Positions 1 to 10,295 of a stretch of 49,288 nucleotides of DNA are shown here, piece after piece. The first letter of the stretch is position 1. Each line of letters starts with the position of its first letter. The DNA comes from Plantago elongata (taxonomy: Eukaryota; Streptophyta; Magnoliopsida; Lamiales; Plantaginaceae): contig JAYMSP010000501.1 of the NCBI GenBank assembly GCA_036897095.1, positions 1-49,288 on the forward strand, read 5' to 3'. A program made the position numbers and the translations under genes. The notes beneath the pieces were generated by a model that saw nothing but the letters and a program-made list of their open reading frames with translations, was not told the DNA's origin and did not search any database.

Positions 1-17
1 TATATATGCATATATAC

Positions 18-51
<34 letters not shown>

Positions 52-80
52 GTATATACATATATATATATATATATAAA
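1..80. repeat. (TA)n microsatellite
   Basis: About 80 bases of almost pure alternating TA with a few C and G interruptions at the left edge of the window. Such runs are hypervariable and hard to assemble, so the exact length is doubtful. Confidence 0.9.
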
Positions 81-648
81 AGATGTCCACTAAAATAGAG
101 TACATGAACATATCCTCGAAAATTGGTGTTTCTATTATGATTTGATTGTTTATCCACCGATCTACTCAAAAAGTTCTCGTATATAAGTTTCAATAACGTT
201 TTGATTTAAATATAAATTAATGAATGTTTTTTTTCACAATAGAGTTGAGATTTTGAAATAGGTCTAAGAAAATCGCATATAATAGTGATAAGATGTTCTG
301 GATTATTTGTGTTATGTTTGAGCTTATATAGTAATGTTCCCAATTATATGCGTAACGTTTCGCTTGTTTTATTGATTTTATGTGATGATTTTTATAGTGT
401 TTTAGATTTTTCAGCTACGAACTCAATGAAAAATACGATTTAATTTTAAGAGTAATGTATATAATGTTCTTGGTGATGTATGTAAGGTTTATGCTAATGC
501 ATGTCATGTACTTTGCACAGATAAATGTGAAGTTGAAGTTGACACGAGTCTTGTGGAGAGTTTTGGAGAATGACCAAATAGAAATTTTTAATAAGTTTGA
601 AAATCACTCAAACAAGTCCATGTAATAGAAAAGTAATGTTGTTGGCAA
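81..648. other. AT-rich intergenic DNA with degenerate short repeats
   Basis: No gene is seen. Between about 300 and 500 there are several imperfect copies of a motif like TATATAGTAATGTTC, which recurs at 1660-2000 and just after 3003. This looks like the decayed interior of an older element that was later split by the insertions at 657-1632 and 2009-3002. Confidence 0.5.
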
Positions 649-656
649 AATATATT
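649..656. repeat. Left target-site duplication AATATATT
   Basis: The 8-base AATATATT here is repeated at 1633-1640, immediately outside the two inverted ends of the element at 657-1632. An 8-bp duplication fits hAT-type insertion. The motif is low in complexity, so chance is not excluded. Confidence 0.6.
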
Positions 657-1632
657 TGGGTGAATTTACATTTAACTCCCCTAATAAATTTCTTAATAAC
701 ATCGTGGTCCCTTATATTTAAACAATAACATATCATTTCATGCAATTATACATAAATTACAAATCAGTTTAAATATTGCAGCCAAACACCTCATTAATTT
801 AACCTTTTATTTTTCATTTGATTCTATTCTTTGCCTTTTATTTATTTGTTTTGATTTTTTTAATTTTTCCACGATTAAACAAGTGTAAGACAAGTGTCCG
901 GTCTAACCTAAAATATTAATATATTTATATTCTTTTGGATTAAGTCATAATTGGCACGTGTCCTTCTATGTATGTGTGTGTACGTTTTTTTTAATTTAAA
1001 ATTAATTATTAGATTAAAGGGAAGCTAACACATAAACTAATCTCAGCGCATGAAAACAATTATCAAACCTGAGAAAGAAAAAAAAACCGAATTTGTGATT
1101 TATATTTAAAGATCAATTATAAAAATATAAAAGATAGGGAGTCATCAGTTGTATATTAACTGGAGGTGTCTCACTTGTCATATACTTTAAAAAATTCCCA
1201 ATAAATTATATTTTATTAAAAAATTATTCCAAGAATTACTATCAATGTCCTATTTTTCTTATGTTGAAGGACTTGATGGTGGTGAGTGATGATTAAATAA
1301 GAGAAAAGTAAAGCTTTGTTCTCTTCAATTTAAATTTACTGAACTGAACTGAATAGAACTGAACGGAATAGAACTGAACTGAACTAAAATGATTTGAACT
1401 GAAGTGTAGTGTAAATTATAACTAAACAAGTTGAACTGAACTGAATTGAATGCGTTTTGAGTTGAAGAGAAAAAATAGGAAGGAGGAAATGATAAAATGC
1501 AAAGGTTTAAAATAAGGTCATGTTTGGATGGCAAAGTTGGAAAATAGAAAATGGACCAATATGTAATTGTTGAATATAAGGGACCTGGATGAGAAAGAGG
1601 TGTTTATTAGGGGAGACATATGTAAATTTCTC
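657..1632. mobile_element. 976-bp DNA element with about 75-bp terminal inverted repeats, non-autonomous
   Basis: The left end (657 to about 735) is the imperfect reverse complement of the right end (about 1555-1632). Shared blocks include AATTTACAT, CTCCCCTAATAAA and GGTCCCTTATATT. The ends are flanked by the matching octamer AATATATT. There is no transposase ORF inside, so it is a non-autonomous element of MITE-like build but larger than usual. The interior carries a GAACT-type minisatellite at about 1335-1450. The 8-bp duplication points to hAT; long inverted repeats also occur in Mutator-like elements, which normally make 9-bp duplications. The superfamily is therefore open. Confidence 0.65.
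1335..1450. repeat. GAACT/GAATAGAACT minisatellite
   Basis: About 115 bases of imperfect tandem pentamers and decamers of the type TGAACTGAAC, with GAATAGAACT variants. It lies inside the inverted-repeat element. A related tract in the opposite orientation (TTCAGTT, CCAGTTCAG) is seen at about 3400-3485. Confidence 0.8.
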
Positions 1633-1640
1633 AATATATT
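1633..1640. repeat. Right target-site duplication AATATATT
   Basis: Partner of the octamer at 649-656. Confidence 0.6.
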
Positions 1641-2003
1641 ATTAACTTTAGTGTTGTTCTTATCTATGTTGGTAATGTTTAAACTATTTGTGTAATGCTC
1701 ACAACTATTTTGTAATATGTTCTTAGATATATGTGTATGGGGTTTGATTTAGAGCATAATGTGCTTAATTATATATGTAATGTTCACGACAATTTGAGTA
1801 ATGTTTCACACTATATGATTAACGTTCCTTCTATTTGTCTATTTGTTTGACATGACAACTCGTTTTTTGATTTTGTCTGAAATGGATCTGCGCACAACCC
1901 ACTAAATTATATAACCCGCCCATCAACCCGCAAAATTAATTGAAAGCATGATGATTCACTTATTTGAGTAATGTTCAGGCGTATTCGACTAATATTTTGG
2001 CGT
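1641..2003. repeat. Degenerate array of about 22-26 bp repeats
   Basis: Several imperfect copies of a unit resembling TATTTGAGTAATGTTCAC occur at about 1670-1830 and 1965-2003. The same motif resumes at 3003 directly after the TRIM insertion, so the TRIM inserted inside a repeat unit. No coding potential is seen. Confidence 0.55.
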
Positions 2004-2008
2004 ATTTG
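2004..2008. repeat. TRIM left target-site duplication ATTTG
   Basis: The pentamer ATTTG sits directly before the first LTR and is repeated at 3003-3007 directly after the third LTR. Five-base duplications are usual for LTR retrotransposon integration. Confidence 0.8.
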
Positions 2009-2235
2009 TGTAATACCCAACATTCCACATCGCTTGTCAATGGAAGGGATGAAGGGTATATATGCAGACCACCACTCTCTCCTATGGTATGAGGTCCTTT
2101 AGGAAAACCTAAAAATAAATCCGTGCGGACTTCGGTCCAAAGCAGACAATATCATACCGAGTGGTGGACCAGCCATGAGTAACCTTGTCGGTCCAACGGG
2201 TCGGGTCTCAACCCATTAGTGGTCGGGTCGTTACA
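2009..2235 (+). repeat. TRIM LTR 1 (227 bp)
   Basis: Begins TGTAATACCC and ends GTCGTTACA. It shares the blocks CCACATCGCTTGT, GACCACCACTCTC, GGTATGAGG and CCCATTAGTGGTCG with the other two copies. Confidence 0.85.
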
Positions 2236-2237
2236 AA

Positions 2238-2249
2238 TGGTATCAGAGC
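2238..2249 (+). promoter_or_regulatory. Primer-binding site for initiator Met-tRNA
   Basis: TGGTATCAGAGC lies two bases after the first LTR and is the reverse complement of the 3' end of plant initiator tRNA-Met. The equivalent site after LTR 2 (2628-2639) carries one change, TGGTATTAGAGC. Confidence 0.85.
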
Positions 2250-2387
2250 GGGACTGTCCGGAATTGCGGGAACTAAGTGTCATGCAGGACAAAGTGCTAC
2301 ACTGTATGGGCGGTGGGAGCCACCTCTTGAACTCGTAGGGGCCACCTCTAGAGTCCTGCACGGATGGTAGGGGCCACCTCGAGAATT

Positions 2388-2400
2388 TAAGGGGGGAGAT
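2388..2400 (+). promoter_or_regulatory. Polypurine tract of TRIM
   Basis: The tract AAGGGGGGAGAT directly precedes LTR 2. It is in the position used for plus-strand priming. Confidence 0.7.
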
Positions 2401-2625
2401 TGTAATACCCAACATCCCACATCGCTTGTGAGTCGAAGGGATGAAGGGTATATATGTAGACCACCACTCTCCTATGGTATGAGGCCTTTTGGGGAAACTC
2501 AAAAATAAATCCGTGCGGGCTCCGGCCCAAAGCGAACAATATCGTACCGAGTGGTGGGCCATCCATGTGTAACCTTGCTGGTCCAACGGGCCGGGTCTCG
2601 GCCCATTAGTGGTCGGGTCATTACA
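2401..2625 (+). repeat. TRIM LTR 2 (225 bp)
   Basis: Full-length central LTR copy. It is close to LTR 1 over its whole length, with scattered substitutions, which indicates an old insertion. Confidence 0.85.
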
Positions 2626-2800
2626 AATGGTATTAGAGCGGGACTGTCCGGAATTGCGGGACAAAGTGCTACACTGTATGGGCGGTGTGAGCCACCTCTT
2701 GAACCCGTAGAGGTCACCTCTAGAATCTTGCACGGATGGTTGGTCCCGAGACAACCCCAAGAAAGCTCGACGAGGACGTCGAGAGTTTAGGGGTGTAGAT

Positions 2801-3002
2801 TGTAATACAATCGCTTGTCAGTTGAAGGAATGAAGGGTCTATATGTAGACCACCACTCTCTCCTATGGTATGAGGCCTTTTGGAGAAACCCAAAAACAAA
2901 TTCGTGCGGGCTCCGATCCAAAGCGGACAATATATACCGAGTAGTGGTCCAGCCATGAATAACCTTGCCAGGTCTCGGCCCATTAGTGGTCGAGTCGTTA
3001 CA
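2801..3002 (+). repeat. TRIM LTR 3 (202 bp, internally deleted)
   Basis: This copy starts TGTAATACAATCGC, so it lacks the CCCAACATCCCACA segment near the start. It also lacks the GTCCAACGGG segment near the end. The two losses account for its shorter length. Confidence 0.85.
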
Positions 3003-3007
3003 ATTTG
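3003..3007. repeat. TRIM right target-site duplication ATTTG
   Basis: Partner of 2004-2008. Confidence 0.8.
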
Positions 3008-3815
3008 AGTAATGTTTATTATCCAGAAAAGACAAATATAATGAACAAAAATCAAAACGCCCAAAATCGTTTTATAACCCGGAAACCCGCGAGATTTTTT
3101 TACCCGGTTCGCCGATCCGCGAGAAATGAAGGCAAATGAGACAAATTGCAATTTAGTCCATCTTTTCCGTCTCAATTAATTGTTGGTCTCTTAGAAGACT
3201 TTGTGTTTGGTTAATAACATTGATAATTTTATTGACAATATATGTCTATCTCTATATAATTTATCTAGAGACCATGTCAAATGAGACTTACTTAAGTAAT
3301 GGGGTAAAATATTAAATATACGTCTCTAAATCTAAACATGTATGTACTAATGCTCTATTCTATTCATCTTAAAACTATTTAATTTCAATTTAATTCAGAT
3401 TCATTCTGTTTTGTTCAATTTAGTTTTTCTTAGTTGTTTTTTCTATAACTGTTCAGTTTACTTCCATTCAATCCAGTTCAGTCCAAACGAAGAAAACACG
3501 ACCTAAAATATGATTTGAAAATACGGTATGTAATTAGAGGTGGACCCAAAAATTGAATTTGAATGAAATAAAATTAAATTTAAAATATGAGATTATTTAA
3601 GGTATTTGAATATTTAAGGGAGTAAAATTAGAATTAACAAAAATATTACATATTCAACTCAAATTCTATTATAAATAGTCCGATTTTAAATTTGAAGGGT
3701 ACAAGTCCCCTCAATATTTCCTAATGACTCGACTCCTGTGTGTAATGGTATTATTAGTAAAAGGCACTAGTAATATTCGGAAAAAGGAATGTGAGCATGA
3801 AACATTAGTAGTAAT
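3008..3815. other. Intergenic DNA, ancestral upstream flank of the AGD3 gene
   Basis: No gene is seen. About 3040-3130 is rich in ACCCG/CCCGC motifs like those at 1900-1940. About 3400-3485 is a degenerate TTCAGTT tract. Because the LINE at 3830 is an insertion, this DNA once lay directly upstream of the sequence now starting at 9962. It may hold displaced promoter elements of the AGD3 gene. Confidence 0.5.
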
Positions 3816-3829
3816 AATAACCGGAAGTG
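3816..3829. repeat. LINE-1 left target-site duplication
   Basis: AATAACCGGAAGTG here matches AATAATCGGAAGTG at 9948-9961 with one mismatch in 14. This defines the 5' end of the LINE at about 3830. Confidence 0.85.
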
Positions 3830-4273
3830 GATATTTAACACAAAAGTAATAACAAATTAAATTCTCTTTGTGTGAGAGCTAATCCTCTGGCTGGAGCTGG
3901 GTTCTCTTCTGAGTGAGAGATCCATCCCCCTTTGCTTTCTCTTTTCCTCCTCCACTCCCAAGTGAGTTCAGCCCCCGTGAGGATCCAGGGAAGTTTCTTG
4001 CTCATTCTCGGTTGTAGGCTGTAACTCGTGTCTGGTTTATCTTGCCCTTTTTTTAAAAAATTTAAAAATTTAAAAATTCACTTCTTTAAGTTTCAAAATA
4101 TTCTCTAGTATTTATTCTATTTATCCTTTTCTCTGGCCACCCTAATCTTCTGGTGTTTGGGGAGTCTTTTCTCTTTTTCTGTGGTGTTTTATACAGGTGA
4201 ATCCTTGTTCATTTTGGCATCTTCTTTGTACCATAGTCTCTTTGCACTTTGTTGGTCCTTCAACTGCTATCCC

Positions 4274-5961
4274 ATGGACAGTGATCTTCTGGAGGAGTTG
4301 GGTTCATCACTCTGGTTGACGTCGGATGAAACATAGGAAGTTGTCATCCCTACGGATCTACGGCAGGAGGGTATGACGAACTATGCGGTATGCCTTATGG
4401 GCAGGGTTCTCACAAGGAAAAATGTGCACTTGGAATCTTTTGAGAAGGCCATGTTGGGCGGCTGGAATTTGGTTATGGGGGCGAAGTTCTAGAAAATCGG
4501 TGAGGATAGGTTCTTGATTCAGTTTGGTCACGCGACGGAGAAGGATCGTACTATTTGGAGAGGACCGTATTGACAAAAATCTTGTTGTTATCCATTCCAT
4601 TACGACTGAAGATGATCCATTAACTATGTCACTTGACTACAGTGACTTTCATGTCCATGTTTCTGGGTTACCTTTTGGCTTCATGCAACAACCTATAGCA
4701 GAGCATAATGGTAAGGCATTGGGGAGATTTGTTGATTTTGATGAGGCGGCGCATTGAAAATCATCGGAGTCGACTATGAGAATCCGGTTAGCATTGATGT
4801 TACTAAACCAATACCTAGATTCATGTACTTGACAGGTCCAAACCAGCTGGAACTCAAGATCACCTTCTCCTACGAGAAGATGCCAAACTTTTGCTACTAT
4901 TGTGGCATGCTGGGACATCTTGTCCATGATTGCCCTCTTTGATTAGACATTATTGGTGCGAAGGATCGTATCGATGAGCGGAAACTAGCTTATGGAGATT
5001 GGTTGAGAGCTACTAATTCCTCGGGTAATGCTAAGGTCATTCATGGCAGTCTAGGATCGACGGCTCATACAGTTATCGGAAGGATGGCACCAAAAGATCC
5101 TGACTTAGCGAGGGGTATTTTGGGAAAACCCCCGAGAAGTGGCGATTATGGGAAAGATACTGGAATACCTAAAATCCCGGAGAAATTAAATTTTTGAAAT
5201 TAGTTAGTTGAGGAGAATGGTGGATCCTCTGGTAGTCAACATATTCGAATAGGCTCTGAGGATAAAGGAAAGACGATTTTAGTGGAGCCAGTTACTCATA
5301 ACCCTGCTTACATTATCCCACCCCCGCGCCCTCCCTCTAACCCCCAAGCCCAACTGATTGTTTACCAAAGCCCATCCCGATCAGACCCAGACCCAACCCT
5401 AATGGACCGAAACATGAGTGATGTTTACCTCCCCTTCACACCACAAGCCCAACTAGTCCCAATAATCCACACCCAACACAATACCAACATGATACTAACA
5501 CACTTCCGTTGATCCAATACGAACCCAACATCCATCTATCACCATCTCCTTTACCTTCCCCGACTAGTCAGACCAGTCAACCATTTCCAATTCACAGCCC
5601 CGTCTTCCAATCTCACCCATGCATCATCCGAAAATTCAAACTTGTTGAATTACCCATATCCATTACCACCAGCCCGACTCCTTTCCCCACCACCAACCCC
5701 GGTCTAGCAGCTAAGAAGAGGGGCAGACCGTGCAAAACTCTGAAACCCATTGGCGCGAAGACCAAGATAGTGGTACGCAAAGATAGGAACAATGGAAGTA
5801 GTAAGAAACTTAGGATTGAGAATGCTGACCGAAACTTGATACCAGAGGCGGGAGCTGCTGAGCAGCCTGTCTGTTCCAATGAGTATCTTTTCAAGGAACT
5901 GTCAAGGTTTGGGGAACCTTTGGACAGTTCGAGCCCTTCACGAGGTTATTCACAAGTTTAA
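4274..5961 (+). pseudogene. LINE-1 ORF1 (nucleic-acid-binding protein), broken
   Basis: Translation opens with MDSDLLEELG at 4274 but meets a stop after about 20 codons. Further pieces follow in shifted frames. One matches the plant LINE DUF4283 region (NYAVCLMGRVLTRK, then the piece ending VHVSGLPFGFMQQP). The knuckle CYYCGMLGHLVHDC is near 4890-4937. The C-terminal third (5282-5961) is rich in proline and serine, then basic, as usual for these ORF1 tails. ORF1 proteins bind the element RNA. At least four stops or frame changes make it non-functional. Confidence 0.8.
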
Positions 5962-8900
5962 TTTCCTTGTGGTCTTTCTTATGGAAACCAAGGTAAGAGA
6001 CCGTGAGATTGACAATTTAAAGCGTAGTTGGGATTTTTTTTGGTATTTCTGTTAGTTCGATTGGCCAATCAGGAGGATTGGCACCTTTATGGAATAAAAA
6101 GGTGAACTTGATGGTGCAAAGCTACTCTAGGAATCATATTGATGCAAATGTTGATGTGGGTGATGGTAGGGGTCTTTGGCGACTTACCGGATTTTATGGG
6201 GAACCGAATGCAAGTCTAAGGAAACGTACTTGGAAGTTACTACGGGATCTGGGAGAAGTTTCACATTGTGAGTAGGTGTGTATGGGGGACTTCAACGAGA
6301 TTCTTACTCATAGAGAGAAGATTGGAGGGAGAAAGACACCGGAGTGGAGGCTTCGGAATTTTGGGGAGACATTAACTCACAACGATTTATTAGACTTGGG
6401 GTACGAAGGCTATCAATATACATGGTGCGATAAACACTCAGCTCCAGCCACGATCAGAGAGAGACTGGACCAGGTAGTATGTAGGCAAACTTGGATGTTT
6501 CGATTTCCCCATGCCCAAACTCAGCACATGTCCACCAGAGCCTCAGACCATATCCCTATTTTATTACATCTGGGCCGCATTACACGAAATCAGAAGAAGC
6601 CTCCACCACGCTTCAGATTCGAAGCAATGTGGGTTAAAACCCAGGACTGTGACAATCTGATTCGCAAAAACTGGAGTGACGATTTGGGTTTGTTGAATAA
6701 CATTGGTCAATGCAGAGTTGGGTTTATAAACTGGAACCGGGAAACGTTTGGAACATTAAACAGCAGCTGCGAAAATTGGAAACAGAGATTACACATTTAC
6801 AGAGAAGTGTCCTTATTAATTCTATTCAACATCAAATCAAAGAAAAGAAAACCCAGATGGAAACGTTGCTCGACAAGGAAGAAACAATGTGGAGACAAAG
6901 GTCCCGAGTGCAGTGGATGTCGGATGGAGACCGTAATACCCGGTTCTTTCATCAGCAGGCTACTAATCGAGCTCATCGGAATGCAATAAGGGACTGGGAA
7001 ACTCGAATGGTGACTGGTGTGAAGATCCATCAGATATGGCAAATATTGTGAATGAGTATTTTTCGGGGATTTTTTCTTCACGGAAGCCAGTAGCAGAGGA
7101 TATTGATGGGGTGCTTGAGACTATGGTACCAAAGGTGGATGCGACTATCAACGAGGAATTGCGCCAGTTATTCACTCCAGAGGAGGTAAAAAAAGGCTCT
7201 TTTTGATATGTATCCCTTAAAATCCCCTAGCCCCGATGGAATGTCTGCTTTTTTCTTTCAGAAATTTTGGCATATTGTTGGCAATAATGTGATTAATTGT
7301 GTGCTTGCCATTATGAATCATCATATACTTGAATCCCAGCTTAACTTTACTCATATTATCCTTATTCCAAAATGTCAAACACCAGAATTGATTTCGCAAT
7401 TTCGACCCATTAGTCTTAGCAATGTGATTTTCAAAATAGCTTCTAAAGCTATTACCAATAGACTAAAACATCACATGTCCTCGATTATTGCTGAAACCCA
7501 GTCTTCTTTTGTGCCTAATAGACTTATTACTGATAATGTTCTTGTTGCTTATGAGGTGAATCATTTTCTTATACAAAAAATAAAGGGCAAAGATTGTTTT
7601 ATGACTTTAAAGCTAGACATGAGTAAGGCTTATGATAGAGTTGAGTGGTCTTTCCTGGAAAGAGTACTTATTAGATTAGGCTTTGAGATTCACTTTGTGG
7701 AACTCATTATGTTATGTGTGCGAATTGTTCAGCATTCAGTCTCTATCCATCCAGAGAGGGGTATTCGGCAAGGGGATCCTCTTTCTCCTTATTTATTTTT
7801 ATTCTGTACTGAGACTTTTAGTTCTCTTGTTTTGGATGCTTAGGGGGGGGGGGGGGGAGGTGTTGACTGGGGTGGTCGTTAGCCCTAGTGCACCAATGAT
7901 CCCCCATCCTTTATTTGTTGATGATACATTGTTATTCTGACGTGCTTCTGTTGAGTCAGCTACTGCAGTTTCTGATATTCTAGATAGGTATAGCCGTGCT
8001 TCGGGGCAGGAGATTAATTTGGATAAATCTACAGTTGTCTTTAGTAGAAATACCCCGAGGTGGAGGATTGAGGAAGTGAGAGGAGTCTTACCTGTTCGAG
8101 TTGTTGATAAGCATGAGAAATATTTGGGTTTGCCTACAGAGATGTGTAGATCAAAACATGAAGTTTTTAGTTGGCTTAGGGAGAGAATGTGGGAGAAAAC
8201 ACAGGCTTTGGTGAGAAATTTTTATCTAAAGTTGGTAAAGAGATCATTATTAAAGCAGTCCTTCAAGCCATCCCTACCTATGTTATGTGTTGCTTTAAAC
8301 TCCCAGACTACCTCCTTCGTGAGATTGAATTATAGCCAAGTTTTGGTGGGGCAATGGGAATGAGAGGAAAATTCATTGGATTAATCGGGATTCACTGGGC
8401 AATAGTAAGAGAGATGGGGTATGGGTTTTCGTAATCTTCGTGCTTTCAATGACGCGATGTTGGGGAAACAGATTTGGAGGATCTTACATTCTCCAGATAG
8501 CCTACTTAGCCGTGTCTTAAAAGCCAAATACTTTCCCTCTTGTGATGCCCAACCAAAATCCAATGCATCATTTACTTGGAAGAGTATTTTTAATACCATT
8601 CCTCTAGTTACTAATGGAGTTCGGTGGAGAGTTGGGAACGGCGCACAAATCAGGATGTGGGGAGACAATTGGGTGCCAAGGGATTATGGACTGCAGCCGT
8701 TTACCTCAGATTTATATGATTTAGGGGACGCCACTATGTCTAATATGTTCGAACATAATGGAAGTTGGAATGTGAGTCTGGTTAATACACTTCTCTGGGA
8801 AACATATGCCAAACGGATCATGTCCCTTCCGTTGGCCACCCAGCAGACCCAAGACTGCCACATTTGCACTATACTCGCCACAGATTTTATTCAGTAAAGT

Positions 8901-9882
8901 CAACCTATTTCTTGGCCAGACATCTACGGAAACAGGAACACCAAAATCGTGTGGGTAGTGGCAGTAACCAACATGAACAAAATTGGGATTTTGTTTGAAA
9001 TTGAAACTTCCTAACAAGATTCGAGTATTTTTTTTGGCATATGTTAAAGCTTGCTCTCCCCATTCGTGTTAACTTGCGCGAGAGGAAGATTATCTGTTAT
9101 TTGTCATGTGTGTGGTTGTGGTGAAGAATATATGTTGCATGTTTTTCTGAAATGCCATTATGCTCGTATTTTTTGGGCCCTTTCCCCATTATCTAACATT
9201 ATTTGCACCTCAACTGGCAGCACTATTGGTGACTGGATCCACTCAATCCGGAGTCATACATCCACATCAGACTTTGAGACATTTGTTGCATCGTGTTGGA
9301 TCATATGATCGGATAGAAACAAAATTTTGCATGAGGAACGCGACTATGATCCTAAGGAGGCAAATACCTTTGTGGCCCAATATATTAGCCGATACAAAGC
9401 AGCTCAGTAACATGGTTCGACTTTCCCCCCACATGAGACACCCCAAACGGAATGGCATTCACCGTCGGGTAATGTACCTAAATTCAACTTTGACGCTTCA
9501 ATTTCCAAACACCCACCTTTTGCTGGAATTGGTGGTTGAACGGGATCGAAATGGTACCGTTAAAACTTGGAGAAGATGTAAAATTCCATTTATACAAGAC
9601 TCCGAAGTTGCAGAGACTCTGGCAGCCAAACAAGTGGTCCTTCTTGCCCATCGAAAAGGCTACTGGCAGGTCCACTTCGAAGGTGATTGCAAGAATGTGA
9701 TTAATGCCATTCGTAAGCCGAGCCAAGCTCCATCTACTACTGCACCTTTGATTCAAGATATTCGTTATTTTGGTTTACTTTTTGATTCTATTCATTTTTC
9801 ATCTGTTTCGAGAACTTGTAATCACCTTGCCCATACTCTAGCACAACGAGTTCCCCATGACCGTGAGGGTGAGGTTCTTTGA
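5879..9882 (+). pseudogene. LINE-1 ORF2 (endonuclease, reverse transcriptase, RNase H), broken
   Basis: The frame starting ATG at 5879 reads NCQGLGNLWTVRALHEVI, the usual start of the apurinic-type endonuclease. It overlaps the end of ORF1 by 83 bases in another frame. Further on are GDFNEIL (near 6283) and SDHIPILL (near 6545). The reverse transcriptase core at about 7210-7840 is uninterrupted, with SPDGMSAFFF, FRPISLSN, LDMSKAYDRVEW and GIRQGDPLSPYLF. The catalytic FVDD follows near 7912 after a frame break at a run of 15 G. A zinc-binding segment (CHVCGCGEEYMLHVFLKC) lies near 9095-9150, and an RNase H domain (start FNFDAS near 9482) runs to the stop at 9882. Multiple frameshifts are present. 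Confidence 0.85.
7843..7857 (+). repeat. Homopolymer of 15 G inside the reverse transcriptase
   Basis: Fifteen consecutive G lie between the GIRQGDPLSP motif and the FVDD motif and shift the reading frame. Such a tract is rare in AT-rich plant DNA and is prone to slippage and to sequencing error. Confidence 0.9.
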
Positions 9883-9947
9883 TTTGTTTTTTCCGTTTAA
9901 CTCTGTAATCCTCCGTTTAATAATGCAGCATTTACTAAAAAAATAAA

Positions 9948-9961
9948 AATAATCGGAAGTG
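9948..9961. repeat. LINE-1 right target-site duplication
   Basis: AATAATCGGAAGTG, partner of 3816-3829. Confidence 0.85.
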
Positions 9962-10295
9962 TGTGAAAAAGGTGAGAAACGAAACGAAACAAATTTCAGG
10001 TTATTTACTCGAAACAACACACTTTTTCTTCTTTGTTCAACAAAACATTCATCAAATTCCAACACTTTTTCCCTTTCCTCACACTCAGTCTTTTACTTTC
10101 CTTCCACCTAGGGTTCGCTGTTGTTGCTGCTGTGTTTTCTCTTCTTCATCTTTGCCTAGGGTTTTGTAGTTTTCTCTACTTTCTTTGTTATTGAAATTTC
10201 AATTTCGAGATCGTTTGATTGAGGCTTAATGACCCAAGGATCGAGGTTTAATCAACTGGAATGTTAATTGCAACTTGCTTTTCAACACTAGAAAC
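9962..10295 (+). promoter_or_regulatory. 5' leader and remaining promoter-proximal region of the AGD3 gene
   Basis: About 334 bases separate the LINE target duplication from the start codon. The stretch from about 10020 is pyrimidine-rich (CTTTTTCTTCTTTG, CCCTTTCCTCACACTC), typical of a plant 5' UTR. It may contain a small intron, but this cannot be settled from sequence alone. Whatever promoter lay further upstream is now 6.1 kb away. Confidence 0.5.

Larger units (their letters stand above)
2009..3002 (+). mobile_element. TRIM (miniature LTR retrotransposon), three-LTR tandem form
   Basis: The order is LTR (2009-2235), internal (2236-2400), LTR (2401-2625), internal (2626-2800), LTR (2801-3002). 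Each LTR begins TGTAATAC and ends TTACA. The first internal segment opens with TGGTATCAGAGC, which is complementary to the 3' end of plant initiator methionine tRNA and acts as primer-binding site. Each internal segment ends in a purine-rich tract next to the following LTR. No protein is encoded, as expected for TRIMs, which depend on other elements for enzymes. One ATTTG duplication flanks the whole cluster. The extra unit therefore arose by unequal recombination or by integration of a tandem form, not by two separate insertions. Confidence 0.88.
3830..9947 (+). mobile_element. L1-type LINE with RNase H domain, full-length but inactive
   Basis: A 6.1-kb non-LTR retrotransposon. A 5' UTR of about 440 bases precedes ORF1 (DUF4283 and CCHC knuckle) and ORF2 (endonuclease, reverse transcriptase, zinc-binding segment, RNase H). 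A short A-rich tail (ACTAAAAAAATAAAA) ends it, and a 14-bp target duplication flanks it. It moved by target-primed reverse transcription. Both ORFs are broken by several stops and frameshifts, so it cannot supply its own proteins. Its 3' end lies about 335 bp before the start codon of the AGD3-like gene, in the same orientation. Confidence 0.9.

Noticed and set aside
2152..3175. Several ORFs of 60-200 codons on both strands over 2.1-3.2 kb
   Set aside because: They fall within the TRIM copies and repeat themselves with the LTR units. TRIMs do not encode proteins, and no known domain is visible.
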